A stretch of DNA of 64,000 nucleotides, from assembly GCF_007860135.1 (NCBI RefSeq), contig NZ_SJPV01000001.1:62001-126000 (forward strand). Direction: 5' to 3'. Below, in pieces: positions 29,056 to 38,411 of the stretch. How positions within the stretch are numbered: position 1 is the stretch's first letter; every line of letters begins with the position of its first letter. The DNA comes from Novipirellula artificiosorum (lineage in GTDB: Bacteria > Planctomycetota > Planctomycetia > Pirellulales > Pirellulaceae). Both the position numbers and the translations under genes were made by a program. The notes below the pieces were generated by a model. That model made no database searches. It was not told the DNA's origin and worked only from the letters and a program-made list of their open reading frames with translations.

Positions 29056-29475
29056 ATGTTGCGATCACTCGACATCAGCACCTCCGCACTCGTTGCCCAA
29101 CGGACTCGCCTGAATGCGATTTCGGGCAACCTTGCCAACATTTCGACGTTGAAAGACGAAAATGGAGAAGCCAACGCATATCAAGCCCGCCAGGTTGTCT
29201 TTCAAACGGACGATTCCCTCACCACCTCCGGGGCCTCAGGTGTGAAAGTCGCTGAAATCAAAACCAGCGACGCCGAACCACTTTACCGCTATCAACCCAA
29301 CCACCCGCTGGCGATTGAAGAAGGGAAGTGGAAGGGATACGTCGCCTATCCCAATATTGATTTGACGACCCAAATGGTCGATGCACTGGAGACCACGCGT
29401 GCTTATGAAGCGAACGTCGGTGTGATGGAAATCACCAAGAGCTTAAGCCGAGAAACGTTGTCCATTTTGGCGTAA
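29056..29475 (+). CDS. flgC: Flagellar basal-body rod protein FlgC
   Basis: Proximal rod subunit, 139 residues. The start LRSLDISTSALVAQRTRLN then AISGNLAN and the C-terminal VDALETTRAYEANVGVME match FlgC. Partner of FlgB in the periplasmic rod. Confidence 0.97.
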   Translation: MLRSLDISTSALVAQRTRLNAISGNLANISTLKDENGEANAYQARQVVFQTDDSLTTSGASGVKVAEIKTSDAEPLYRYQPNHPLAIEEGKWKGYVAYPNIDLTTQMVDALETTRAYEANVGVMEITKSLSRETLSILA

Positions 29476-29492
29476 CCCTGTGCCCTTAACTC

Positions 29493-29819
29493 ATGAAACC
29501 GATCACCAACGCCTTTGCGCCGCCATCTCGACCGGTCAATCCCTTTGCGAACTCGCCCTTGTCGAAAACGGCTGGCGGACGCGAGGTGTCGACGGGGATG
29601 GATTCGTTTGCGAGCTTGATGAGCGATCAGGTTCACGGCGTCAATTCGATGCAGAACAATGCAAATGAAATGGTTCATTCGTTGTTGACCGGTGGCGACG
29701 TGAATGAAGCCGAAGTCTTGACGTCGGTTCAAAAAGCCGACCTCGCCTTTCGCATGTTGTTGCAGGTCCGTAACAAGTTGATGGAAGCCTATCGCGAGGT
29801 TCAACAGATACAAATTTGA
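29493..29819 (+). CDS. fliE: Flagellar hook-basal body protein FliE
   Basis: Links the MS ring to the rod. 108 residues with a polar N-terminus, then the helical C-terminal part with KADLAFRMLLQVRNKLMEAY and REVQ, the conserved FliE end. It is a small secreted component and lies between flgC and fliF. Confidence 0.95.
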   Translation: MKPITNAFAPPSRPVNPFANSPLSKTAGGREVSTGMDSFASLMSDQVHGVNSMQNNANEMVHSLLTGGDVNEAEVLTSVQKADLAFRMLLQVRNKLMEAYREVQQIQI

Positions 29820-29820
29820 C

Positions 29821-29843
29821 GCGGACCTTCCGACGGAGGTCGC
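29821..29843. repeat. Short hairpin in the fliE-fliF gap
   Basis: GCGGACC and GGTCGC pair around TTCCGACGGA with small bulges. The 89-base gap is otherwise featureless. The hairpin may adjust relative expression of fliE and fliF. Confidence 0.3.
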
Positions 29844-29908
29844 AAACACCTTGGGCAACGATGACTCTTTAGGAACCCGATACTCCATAGCGCAAAATTC
29901 AACAATTC

Positions 29909-31558
29909 ATGAACTTCTTCAACCAATCAACCGAACAGATGCGAGAAGCCTTCAAGGCGATGCCGGTTCAATCGCGAATCATCACGGTGATGTTAGTCGC
30001 TGCGATTGCGATCGGCTTGGCATTTTTGGTTCAAGGCAGCGGTTCGACGAGTCATGAACCCTTACTCGGTGGTCGCGTTTTCAACGAAAACGAATTGGAT
30101 TTGATGGAATTGGCCCTGGGGCACGCGGGGCTAAACGATTTCAAGCGAGAGGGACACCGAATCTACATTCCGAAGGAGGCCCGAAGTGAATACCTTGCTG
30201 CACTCAGCGAAGCAAAATCGTTGCCCGTTTCGCTTCAGACGCATTTGCAATCCGCGCACCGTGCAGCCAGCCCGTTTGAGTCAAACGAGCAACGACATGC
30301 TCGCGAGATGCACGCAAAGGAACTCGATTTCGGTTCCCATTTGGCCCGTTTTCCTGACATCAAGTTTGCCAGCGTCGACTATGATCGAGCCGAGCGTTTT
30401 GGGCTTAGCCGAGCGCGTCCTCAGTCGGCCAGCGTGATCGTGACTCCTGAAGGAACCGACCCGCTGCCGAAATATCGCATTGAGCAAATCAAAGAGATCA
30501 TTCGAGCGGCTTATGCAGGAATGTCCAGCGAAGACGTATCGGTCGTCGACACGAACTCGGACGGCTCGATTGGATTTGACGAGGATGCGGATCCGTTGGC
30601 GGCAAAAAGACGCAACGAGATCGCCTACTATGAACAAAAAATCCGCAAACACTTGCTCGGCTACGGCAACGACATCCAAGTTTCGGTCTATGCCGAGATT
30701 GACCCCACCATGGACGTTGAAAAGACGACGCTGAGTTACGACAGCGAACGAACCACGTTACAGGACAAGTCGAAAAAGATCGATACGGAAAGCGTCCGGC
30801 CGATGAGCCAAGGTGTTCCTGGGGTGGTCCCCAATGCAATCGGGCTTCGTGCCCAAAGTCTGGATGGCACCGACCCCAACGCACAAGTTTCGAAAACGAA
30901 GGAAGACGAGCGAGAAAGCATTGGGGTGGCGGGGCAGCAGTATGAGAATTCTCGCGTGGCTTCACTTCAAACCACTCGCGTTCGAGCTGTGATTACGCTG
31001 CCTCAAACGTACTACCAAGAATACTGGAATCAATCGTGGCTGCGTGACAATCCCACAAAAACGATTGACGACGTCGAACCGATGCGCACCGCCGATTTGG
31101 AAAAGACCCGTCTGGAGGTCAAAAGCAATATTCAACGAACCGTGACACCTCTATTGCCCGAAGTCAATGCGGGCGAGAGCAAGATCGAATTGGTCGATGT
31201 GACCGACTACTTGGTGTTGCCACAGGACGAGATGCCAGAGCCCGACACGGCAAAAATTGCGTTGACTTGGCTGTCCCAATCATGGCGAACGATCGCTTTG
31301 ATCTTCCTTGCATTGGTCGCACTGCTTGTCGCTCGGTCAGCGATTCGAAGCAGTGGTGATGGAGTCCCAGGGGAATTCAATGAAGGTTTTGGGCTTGAAC
31401 TTCCCGCGGCACCCACGTTGGTCGCCGAAGACTCGACCAAAAGCGAAGCGATGGAAATTACAGGAGGCACGTTGAAAGACGAGTTGGTAACGATTGTCGA
31501 AAGCAATCCTGAGATCGCAGCCAACGTGATCCGAAGCTGGGTCGCCGAAGCTGCATGA
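29909..31558 (+). CDS. fliF: Flagellar MS-ring protein FliF
   Basis: Forms the inner-membrane MS ring, the base of the motor. 549 residues, normal. Transmembrane segments lie at about residues 23-45 (VMLVAAIAIGLAFLV) and about 455-472 (TIALIFLALVALLVA). The YscJ-like periplasmic region (NENELDLMELALGHAGL, FPDIKFASVDYD) and SVIVTPEG are typical. The C-terminal helix ELVTIVESNPEIAANVIRSW matches the FliG-binding tail of other FliF proteins. Confidence 0.97.
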   Translation: MNFFNQSTEQMREAFKAMPVQSRIITVMLVAAIAIGLAFLVQGSGSTSHEPLLGGRVFNENELDLMELALGHAGLNDFKREGHRIYIPKEARSEYLAALSEAKSLPVSLQTHLQSAHRAASPFESNEQRHAREMHAKELDFGSHLARFPDIKFASVDYDRAERFGLSRARPQSASVIVTPEGTDPLPKYRIEQIKEIIRAAYAGMSSEDVSVVDTNSDGSIGFDEDADPLAAKRRNEIAYYEQKIRKHLLGYGNDIQVSVYAEIDPTMDVEKTTLSYDSERTTLQDKSKKIDTESVRPMSQGVPGVVPNAIGLRAQSLDGTDPNAQVSKTKEDERESIGVAGQQYENSRVASLQTTRVRAVITLPQTYYQEYWNQSWLRDNPTKTIDDVEPMRTADLEKTRLEVKSNIQRTVTPLLPEVNAGESKIELVDVTDYLVLPQDEMPEPDTAKIALTWLSQSWRTIALIFLALVALLVARSAIRSSGDGVPGEFNEGFGLELPAAPTLVAEDSTKSEAMEITGGTLKDELVTIVESNPEIAANVIRSWVAEAA

Positions 31559-31756
31559 CGTGCTTGAGTTCGTCGCCTGCTTCGTGCGCAGGTACCGCTA
31601 AACGTGAACTCCAACGGGATGCCAGAACACTTCCGGCTCCCACGCCCCGCGACGGTCAAGATCCTATTTCGCTCTTTCCTTGCGAGGGGTGGTTCGCTTA
31701 CATAGTATTCTCGTTAGCTGATCGACGACCGTGTTTCGCACCGGAGAATCCGCACT

Positions 31757-32980
31757 ATGACAGCCGCTATGAAGACAACGGCAAATCGAGAAGCTGCGAT
31801 GAGGCGTGTTGCGATCGTGCTAAGCAGCCTGCCAGCTGCGGTGGCTGCTAACTTGATCAGCAGCATCGACCCTGAATCGAAAAAGGTACTACGCCGCACG
31901 ATGGCATCCTTGTCGGATGTGGACCCCCTAGAACGGCGCCGTGCCCTATCCGCCTTCAAAGGGCTCGTGCAGCAATCCCCAACGGAGCTTGCTGCCGCGC
32001 CGATTGACGAAATTTCTTTCCCCCACGATCCAGCCCCTGGCGATGCTTCGTTTCAAAGCCACGTTTTGAAACAGCTTCGGAGCGAATCACAAACTCAATC
32101 GGGTGAGGCTGCGGCAAACCTCCCCACCCCGTTGTCCTTCTTAGCCGACGTTGAAGATGACGTGCTTGTCCGTTTACTTTCGGATGAACACCCACAAGCG
32201 GTCGCGCTGGTCCTGGCGTCCATCTCACCGGCCCAAGCTGCGCGGGTTCTGCCACGCCTTGAATCGAGCATTCAAAATGACGCGCTCCGTCGGATCGGTC
32301 GGCTCGGCGATGTTCCCACCGAAGCGATCGAAGAATTGGCGGGCCATCTCCGGCAGCGCGTTGAACGCCAAAACGAGCAACAGGAAAACTCGACGGGGCA
32401 ACGGGCCCTGAGTGCCATCTTGGCTGCGATGCCGAAACAAACGCAACCCAGCGAGCCGGATTCTGCAAAGCAAGCGTTCGAAAAGTCACCACCGAATATC
32501 ACTCCACGGCCGGCAGCTGCCGAAACGCCGATCGAAGTCCATTCGCTGCGCGTGGCACCGGGGACCCACGTGACGGCGGACGACGTGCAAGTGGAACAAC
32601 ACGCCCCCCGAATCAAACCCGAATCAGAACGCAACACAGCAACGGGATCGGATGAGCCGATTTTGCAGTCGACCGACGCGACCCACAACTATCTGGTGAA
32701 GCTATCCGCCAAAGAACTCTGCCAAGCCCTCGCACAAGTGGAGATGCGAATCGCACTGCTGACACTGTGTGGGTTACCCAACCCGGTTTGTGATGCGGCC
32801 ATGCGTTGTTTACCGAGGGCTCATGCGAAACAAGTTCGTACGCAAATGAACTCACTCGCCTCAATTCAATTGCATGATATCGACCAGGCCAAAGCGACCG
32901 TGGCCGCGGCGTCACTCAAGCAACGACGCACCGCCAGCGACGCGACGAAGCGTGCAAGAAAGACCGCGATAGCGGCGTAA
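31757..32980 (+). CDS. fliG: Divergent flagellar switch protein FliG
   Basis: FliG couples FliF to the stator and sets rotation direction. 407 residues against about 330 usually. The FliG N-domain (about 10-75) and the middle domain with the EHPQ motif (144-147, SDEHPQAVALVLASI) are clear. Residues of about 228-307 are a Pro/Gln/Ser-rich linker. The C-domain (about 308-385) can be aligned, but the torque-helix stretch that usually reads DDRSIQ appears as SAKELC, so the paired acidic residues are absent. Position between fliF and fliH supports the call. A weakly supported ORF at 31555-31851 overlaps its start. Confidence 0.85.
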   Translation: MTAAMKTTANREAAMRRVAIVLSSLPAAVAANLISSIDPESKKVLRRTMASLSDVDPLERRRALSAFKGLVQQSPTELAAAPIDEISFPHDPAPGDASFQSHVLKQLRSESQTQSGEAAANLPTPLSFLADVEDDVLVRLLSDEHPQAVALVLASISPAQAARVLPRLESSIQNDALRRIGRLGDVPTEAIEELAGHLRQRVERQNEQQENSTGQRALSAILAAMPKQTQPSEPDSAKQAFEKSPPNITPRPAAAETPIEVHSLRVAPGTHVTADDVQVEQHAPRIKPESERNTATGSDEPILQSTDATHNYLVKLSAKELCQALAQVEMRIALLTLCGLPNPVCDAAMRCLPRAHAKQVRTQMNSLASIQLHDIDQAKATVAAASLKQRRTASDATKRARKTAIAA

Positions 32981-33014
32981 GGCAGCGAAGCCGCAAGTAG
33001 CGTGCGGTGGCTCC
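32978..33014. repeat. Stop-codon-linked hairpin after fliG
   Basis: Begins at the fliG stop (TAAGGCAGCG). CCGCA (32991-32995) pairs with TGCGG (33003-33007). It is similar in placement and opening sequence to the units at 35647 and 38730. Confidence 0.5.
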
Positions 33015-33094
33015 GAAACCTACTCGTCCGAAGAAAACAACCATTCGCCCGATCACGGATTAAGGCGACACCGAGAAAAGGATGCAAACACAAT

Positions 33095-33790
33095 ATGGCG
33101 ATCGTCTTGAAGTCGAATCGACCGTCCGATGCCGCGGATGCCTCCGACGCAGCTCGAAAAGTAACCGGATTGGCTGGGTTCAATCTTGAGGACTTTGCCG
33201 ACCAGGGACGCCAAAGGTTGGAGCAATGCCGCGATCAAGTTCGACAATGGGTCGAGGATGCCAACCGCGAAGCAGCGACGATTCGAAAGCAAGCACACGA
33301 CCAAGGCTATCAACAGGGATTGGCCAAAGCCGCAGTGGATGCGGATAAAAAGGTGAAACAGCAAGCAGAGAAATTGGCCACCGACTCGTTACAACGGATC
33401 CATCAAGCGGTCCAGCAGTTGCATGAGACGTACCAATCGTGGATGCAGCAGTACACGGAATCCTTGAGCTCGATCGCCATCAGTGCTGCAGAGAAAGTCA
33501 TCAAGCGGAAGTTGGAACAAGACGCCCAGATTCTCGTCTCCTGGGCCGATGAGGCGGTGCGTAGCGCGCGATCGGCGACTCAACTGACACTTGCGGTTCA
33601 TCCCGAAACCCTGGCCCACCTCGGCCAAACCCTCGATGAATTGCTCGCCTCCCCTGATTTGCCGGAGCAAACCACGGTCGAGCCCGATGAGACCGTGGCA
33701 ATCGATGCGGTCGTGATTCGCCAAGTCGGCGGAGAGATTCGAGCGGGACTCGATGAACAGCTCGGTCGATTGCGGGAGATGTTATCGTGA
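33095..33790 (+). CDS. fliH: Flagellar export regulator FliH
   Basis: FliH dimers hold and restrain the export ATPase FliI at the base of the motor. 231 residues: an N-terminal polar region, a long amphipathic helix with EANREAATIRKQ-like heptads (about 45-150), and a C-terminal domain with AISAAEKVIKRKL and IRAGLDEQLGRLREML. The ATG at 33095, with AAGGA upstream, is preferred over an open extension of 31 Arg-rich codons. Its end overlaps the fliI start (GTGA). Confidence 0.92.
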   Translation: MAIVLKSNRPSDAADASDAARKVTGLAGFNLEDFADQGRQRLEQCRDQVRQWVEDANREAATIRKQAHDQGYQQGLAKAAVDADKKVKQQAEKLATDSLQRIHQAVQQLHETYQSWMQQYTESLSSIAISAAEKVIKRKLEQDAQILVSWADEAVRSARSATQLTLAVHPETLAHLGQTLDELLASPDLPEQTTVEPDETVAIDAVVIRQVGGEIRAGLDEQLGRLREMLS

Positions 33791-35166
33791 GTTCGTCCGA
33801 TTTTCGCTACACGCTTGATCCGCCCAAGTTTCACTTACCAGGCCCCACGGCTCGACTCATTTCGGAATCGATCACGTTTGAAATCAGCGGGCGCGTTGCC
33901 GCCGTGCGCGGCGATTCGATCGAACTCGAGGGGATCACCGCACCGATCGGTGCGATCTGTGAAATCAATCCCAACAGCCCGGATCGACGCCTCGTCAAAG
34001 TGATTGGCTTTCAAGGCGTACGCCCCATTGTCGCTCCGATGGAAACCATGGGCCAGATCGCTGCCGGCGACAAAGTCCGGCTGCTATCTCGATCGATCAA
34101 CCTTCGTGCAGGCGCCTCGCTGTGTGGCCGAGTGATCGATGCCTTCGGTCGACCGATTGATAACCGCCCGTTGCCCGATGATCTGACCTTGGTGGATACG
34201 ACTCGCCAACCTCCTGAATCCCTCGATCGTCCCCCCATCGATACGGCGTTGCAAACCGGTGTGCGAGCGATCGACACCATGCTGACTTGTGGCAACGGCC
34301 AACGACTCGGCATCTTTGCTGGATCCGGCGTCGGAAAGAGCACCCTACTGGGCATGTTGGCTCGAGGATCCAGTGCAGACCGGATTGTGATTTGCATGGT
34401 CGGCGAACGAGGTCGTGAAGTCCAGGAATTCATCCAGCGTTGCTTAGGCAAGGAAGGCTTGCAACGCAGCGTTGTGGTCGTCGCCACAAGCGATCGACCC
34501 GCCGCACAACGCATTGCCGCGACTTGGACCGCCACCGCAATTGCAGAGTCCTTTCGCGATGAGGGAAAGAACGTGCTGCTGCTGGTCGATTCGGTGACCC
34601 GCTTGGCGATGGCTCAACGTGAACTCGGGTTGGCTGCCGGTGAACCACCGACCACGCGCGGGTACCCGCCAAGCGTCTTCAACCTACTTCCGCAAGTTGT
34701 CGAACGGGCGGGACGAACGAACCATGGTTCAATCACGGCGTTCTACACGGTCTTGGTGGAAGGTGACGACAACAATGAACCGATCGCCGATACGCTGCGT
34801 GGACTGCTTGATGGCCACATCGTTCTCAGTCGCGACCTGGCCGCTCAAGCACATTGGCCACCCATCGATGTGCTACAGAGTCTGAGCCGCTTGCAGCCTC
34901 ACTTGGTGCCAGCCGATACGATGAAGACAGTCAATTCGGCGCGAGCCCATTTGAGCACCTATCAGAAAAACGCGGACCTGATTTCGATTGGTGCCTATCG
35001 CACCGGCAGCGACCCCAATGTGGATGCCGCAATCGCGATGCGAGACCCAATGAAGTTGTTCTTGTCACAAGACGCATCGGAGATTGCTCCGATGGAACAA
35101 TCCTTGACGGCACTCGAAGCACTGATTCGCCGTCCGACGCCACCCGTTGTCGCCCCACCTCAATAA
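33787..35166 (+). CDS. fliI: Flagellar export ATPase FliI
   Basis: Hexameric ATPase that feeds substrates to the flagellar type III export gate. 459 residues, normal. Walker A is GSGVGKST (179-186), Walker B is in VLLLVDSVTR, and VGERGREVQEF and GSITAFYTVLVEGDD are family signatures. The GTG start overlaps the fliH stop by four bases, consistent with coupled translation of the FliH-FliI complex. Confidence 0.98.
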   Translation: MSSSDFRYTLDPPKFHLPGPTARLISESITFEISGRVAAVRGDSIELEGITAPIGAICEINPNSPDRRLVKVIGFQGVRPIVAPMETMGQIAAGDKVRLLSRSINLRAGASLCGRVIDAFGRPIDNRPLPDDLTLVDTTRQPPESLDRPPIDTALQTGVRAIDTMLTCGNGQRLGIFAGSGVGKSTLLGMLARGSSADRIVICMVGERGREVQEFIQRCLGKEGLQRSVVVVATSDRPAAQRIAATWTATAIAESFRDEGKNVLLLVDSVTRLAMAQRELGLAAGEPPTTRGYPPSVFNLLPQVVERAGRTNHGSITAFYTVLVEGDDNNEPIADTLRGLLDGHIVLSRDLAAQAHWPPIDVLQSLSRLQPHLVPADTMKTVNSARAHLSTYQKNADLISIGAYRTGSDPNVDAAIAMRDPMKLFLSQDASEIAPMEQSLTALEALIRRPTPPVVAPPQ

Positions 35167-35196
35167 ACACGCGGTACCACCGCCAGCAACGTCAAC

Positions 35197-35649
35197 ATGA
35201 AATTTGAATTTCGTTTCGCATCGATCCTGCATCTTCGCTGCCGCCAACGTGACGAGGCGGGTGGAAAGGTAGGCGAAGCCAATGCAGCGATCGCAAAAAT
35301 CGATAGCCAGATCGAAAGCATTCAAGAAGAACGGCGCACCCTGACTGCTGAAGACGCAAGCAGTCGCGTCGGAGAAGTCTCTGTCGATCGCCTGCTCACA
35401 AAGGGCCGATATGACTTACAGTTGCAGGCTGACATCAAATCGTTGCGTGAAACACGATCCAAGTTAGTCGAGGAATTGGAACGGCGACAAGTCAAACTGA
35501 AAGAAGCCGAAACGGAAGTCAAAAAATTCGAGCGGATGCAAGAAATTGAATTGAAGAGATACCGCGGCGAAATGCTACGCCGAGAACAAGTCGAAATGGA
35601 TGAATTGAACAATCGCCGAACTGCGATGGCGCGGCACACTTCTTCGTAG
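35197..35649 (+). CDS. fliJ: Flagellar export chaperone FliJ
   Basis: 150 residues, almost wholly a coiled coil starting MKFEFRFASILHLRCRQRDE, the usual FliJ opening. FliJ is the stalk-like protein in the FliI hexamer and helps recycle chaperones. It lies 30 bases after fliI. Confidence 0.93.
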   Translation: MKFEFRFASILHLRCRQRDEAGGKVGEANAAIAKIDSQIESIQEERRTLTAEDASSRVGEVSVDRLLTKGRYDLQLQADIKSLRETRSKLVEELERRQVKLKEAETEVKKFERMQEIELKRYRGEMLRREQVEMDELNNRRTAMARHTSS

Positions 35650-35690
35650 GGCGGCACGGCCGCAGCGGAGTGAGCTGCCGCTCGCGCTGG
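35647..35690. repeat. Stop-codon-linked hairpin after fliJ
   Basis: Begins at the fliJ stop (TAGGGCGGCACGGCCGCA). AGCGG (35664-35668) pairs with CCGCT (35678-35682). Related by eye to the units at 32978 and 38730. Confidence 0.5.
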
Positions 35691-35749
35691 CGTCGGCCCG
35701 CTTCCGTTGGGCGCTGGAATCGTGTTCGAACAACAATGGAACCTTACTC

Positions 35750-36403
35750 ATGCTAAGAAAACTCACCAACTCCTTCGCCGCCTTTTGTGTTGCCACCGTT
35801 CTGACGCAAATGATGCTCGTTGGCTTTTTTCTTTTCCGTGGCACCATCAACGGCAACACGGGAACCAAAGTCGTCGCCTTGCTCAATGGAATTGATATCA
35901 CTGGAAATCGGCTTCAGCAGATTCTGCAACAGAGTGAGGATATTGAGCAGCCCGACTTTGAAGAGATTTTGCAAGCAAGGAAAATGGAAAGCCTGGAGAT
36001 GGACATGCGCCTACGTAGTCAAAATGAGTACCGTGACGAGCTCAGCACGAAGGAAGCAGCACTCCGCGAAGAACAGGCTTTTTTTGACGAACGACGCGAA
36101 GCATTCACGGAAAAGCTGAAAAAAATGGAACAAGGAGCTCGCGACAAAGGGGTGCAAGAGGTGCAACGGACCTTGCAAGCACTCGACGCCGTGCAAGCAA
36201 AGGAACAGCTTTTGAGAATTTATGACGATGAAAGAATTGATGAGGTCGTCAATATCATTCAAGCCATGGCGATCGAAAAACGAAAAGATATATTAGCGGA
36301 GTTTGCGACGCCGGCCGAAGCGGACAAGCTCGCCGAGATCCTTCGCCGCATTGGTGAAGGCTATCCAACAACGGCACTGATCAATCAGGCAGGTGGCGGC
36401 TGA
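35750..36403 (+). CDS. MotE-like flagellar membrane coiled-coil protein
   Basis: 217 residues. One N-terminal transmembrane segment (about 12-32) is followed by a long coiled coil (about 60-155) and a C-terminal helical part (IIQAMAIEKRKDILAEFAT, then PAEADKLAEILRRIG) that resembles the MgtE-N/MotE domain. Members of this group sit between fliJ and fliK and act as a periplasmic or inner-membrane chaperone of stator or flagellar assembly. The match is by layout and context, not a strong signature. Confidence 0.6.
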   Translation: MLRKLTNSFAAFCVATVLTQMMLVGFFLFRGTINGNTGTKVVALLNGIDITGNRLQQILQQSEDIEQPDFEEILQARKMESLEMDMRLRSQNEYRDELSTKEAALREEQAFFDERREAFTEKLKKMEQGARDKGVQEVQRTLQALDAVQAKEQLLRIYDDERIDEVVNIIQAMAIEKRKDILAEFATPAEADKLAEILRRIGEGYPTTALINQAGGG

Positions 36404-36466
36404 CGATTTGCGAGCGGGTTCTCCTCTCCGCATTTCCTCTCGCTGATCCACCGGGGGACCGCAAAG

Positions 36467-38086
36467 ATGAGCGATACGCAAACGAATATCTCCACCGGCA
36501 GTGCTGCGCCGACGTCGCCACGCTGGCGCGATCGACTTGGTGCGGCTGGTTTGCAGATCGGGGCCGTCGATCCCTCCCAAGGACTTCTTGACGCTTTTGC
36601 GGAGATTTTTTCCCAAATGGCGGCGACGAAGGCTCCTTCCGAAAATCGCACGCAACCCAGCCCCGATTCGTCCGAGCGTGAGACCGACGACGAGCGAGAT
36701 CCCGTCACGCAGCAGGACGAACGACCACGAGCAACATCCTCCCCTGAGCAGGAGCCACACGCGGTATTCGTAGACATTCCCGTGGACACGCAAAATGCAG
36801 ACCACGAAATCGGTGAACACGGCATGGATCTAAAGCCGCAAGCGAATGTCAGCGAGGCTCCATCTAGCCGCCAACATCCAAGCGATGTGCCGATTGCAGA
36901 GGATCGGGGGGCGACGGTCTCGGTTGCATCGGAGGCCAGCGTCTCAGAACAGGTGCCGTCCAGCGAAGTCCAAAGCAACGTGACCGTGAATCCGAGTGGG
37001 GTGCTCCAACCGGGACCGGATGCGAAGCAGCGAGCCACCGAAGCGTCAAAGGAGACGCCCGTGCTGGGCGTGGGGGGATCGAAACCGCAGACTGCCGCCA
37101 ACGAAGTGGAAGCGAGATCGGTGCCGCCCGCCACCGCTCCGCTCGACGAGTCCCAACCGAATGAATCGGATGTCGATGACGATTCAAAACAGCGTCGTGG
37201 TCGCCGACGTGAGCGAGCCAACGCGGTTGGAGGCACAGACAAACAGGGCAACGGTCAACGCCTCGCCGAGGCGGCAAACACCGGTCGCAACGCTGCGTCA
37301 CAAAATGGGGCAGCGGCGATGCCGGTCGCAAACGCGGCTGCCGCAGAGTCCGCCCAAAGCGTCGCTCCCACATCCTCTGTCTCCTCACCGCCCGTCGACG
37401 CGACCTCCTCGGCGGTTGTGTCGAGTGCAGCCGCAGCCCTCGTCTCGAAAGTGACGTCGGCCATCACCTCATCGTCCAGCGGTCCTGCGGTGAGCGGGTT
37501 GGGACGCAGCGATGCGGCTTCGGGGACGACCGTTGCTGCGGGCGTCCCCACCTCTGGAACCAATGCAGCCGGCAAAAAGCAAGCCGGGCAATCCGCCAAC
37601 TCGGCCACGACGGATCTGATTTCAAGAGCCAAGTTGATTCAGCGGGTCAGCAAAGCCTTTCAGCACATGGGGCCGGACGGTGGCCATGTGCGACTTCGTC
37701 TTGCTCCGGCGGAACTCGGGACGGTGCGATTGGAAATGCACATTCACCAACACAAAATGCAAACCCGAGTCGTTGCCGAAACCGAGGCGGCCGCATCGGC
37801 GCTTCGTGAGCATCTACCTGAGCTGCGGATGCGGTTGGAGTCGCAAGGGATGCAGGTCGAGAAGCTCTCGATCGAGGTCGAGTCCGATTCGCTCGCTGAC
37901 AATTCATCGAATCACGGGCATTCAGCCTCCGAGCAGAACATGGGGGAGGCGCCTGGCCGCCGGCGGTGGCAAGCGCCACGCCCCGAGCCGCAGCTCGCTC
38001 AGGACGCCGCCGACGCTCACCGGCGGCCAACCGATGCGGGGCAATCTCCCTGGATCCCAACCGCAGGAATGGACGTCCGGCTGTAG
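36467..38086 (+). CDS. fliK: Flagellar hook-length control protein FliK
   Basis: 539 residues. A long disordered Ser/Ala/Glu-rich N-terminal ruler region (about 1-375) precedes the conserved C-terminal Flg_hook domain (about 385-470) with HVRLRLAPAELGTVRLEMHI and LRMRLESQGMQVEKLSIEV. The protein is exported and sets hook length, then switches export specificity. It is the last flagellar gene of the cluster; flgD and flgE, its usual neighbours, are not in the window. Confidence 0.9.
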   Translation: MSDTQTNISTGSAAPTSPRWRDRLGAAGLQIGAVDPSQGLLDAFAEIFSQMAATKAPSENRTQPSPDSSERETDDERDPVTQQDERPRATSSPEQEPHAVFVDIPVDTQNADHEIGEHGMDLKPQANVSEAPSSRQHPSDVPIAEDRGATVSVASEASVSEQVPSSEVQSNVTVNPSGVLQPGPDAKQRATEASKETPVLGVGGSKPQTAANEVEARSVPPATAPLDESQPNESDVDDDSKQRRGRRRERANAVGGTDKQGNGQRLAEAANTGRNAASQNGAAAMPVANAAAAESAQSVAPTSSVSSPPVDATSSAVVSSAAAALVSKVTSAITSSSSGPAVSGLGRSDAASGTTVAAGVPTSGTNAAGKKQAGQSANSATTDLISRAKLIQRVSKAFQHMGPDGGHVRLRLAPAELGTVRLEMHIHQHKMQTRVVAETEAAASALREHLPELRMRLESQGMQVEKLSIEVESDSLADNSSNHGHSASEQNMGEAPGRRRWQAPRPEPQLAQDAADAHRRPTDAGQSPWIPTAGMDVRL

Positions 38087-38411
38087 CATCACCGCTACAC
38101 AAAAAGCAGCGCGGACGTGCCGATCCGGGGCTGGGCAATTCTCAGGCGAGTAAATAGGATGTTTGAAGCCGTCTCTGGTCGCCACATTGGACGAGAACAG
38201 GAGCGACGGTTGGGGGCTCTTGTCCCGATCGAATCCTATTGACTTTCCCAAAACGCAGGGCGAATCCGTTTAAGCATTTGCGTACGTGGTCACTTGGGCA
38301 CCGCTGCCCGAGAGCCAACCCTTTCGACGACTCCGCCGAACAAGCGTGCCCAAGCTGATTTGAAAAACGGCGCTGCCCCGCCAAAAACGTTCCTTTCGAG
38401 AACCGATTTCG
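38087..38411. other. Intergenic region after the flagellar operon
   Basis: 325 bases with no convincing gene. It holds a small hairpin (ACAGGAGC at 38197-38204 with 38216-38223, one wobble pair) without a T-run. No clear promoter could be called for the downstream zinc-ribbon gene. Confidence 0.6.

Noticed and set aside
31555..31851. 98-codon frame between fliF and fliG
   Set aside because: It overlaps the FliG start, is Cys/Pro/Arg-rich without family features, and has no ribosome site.
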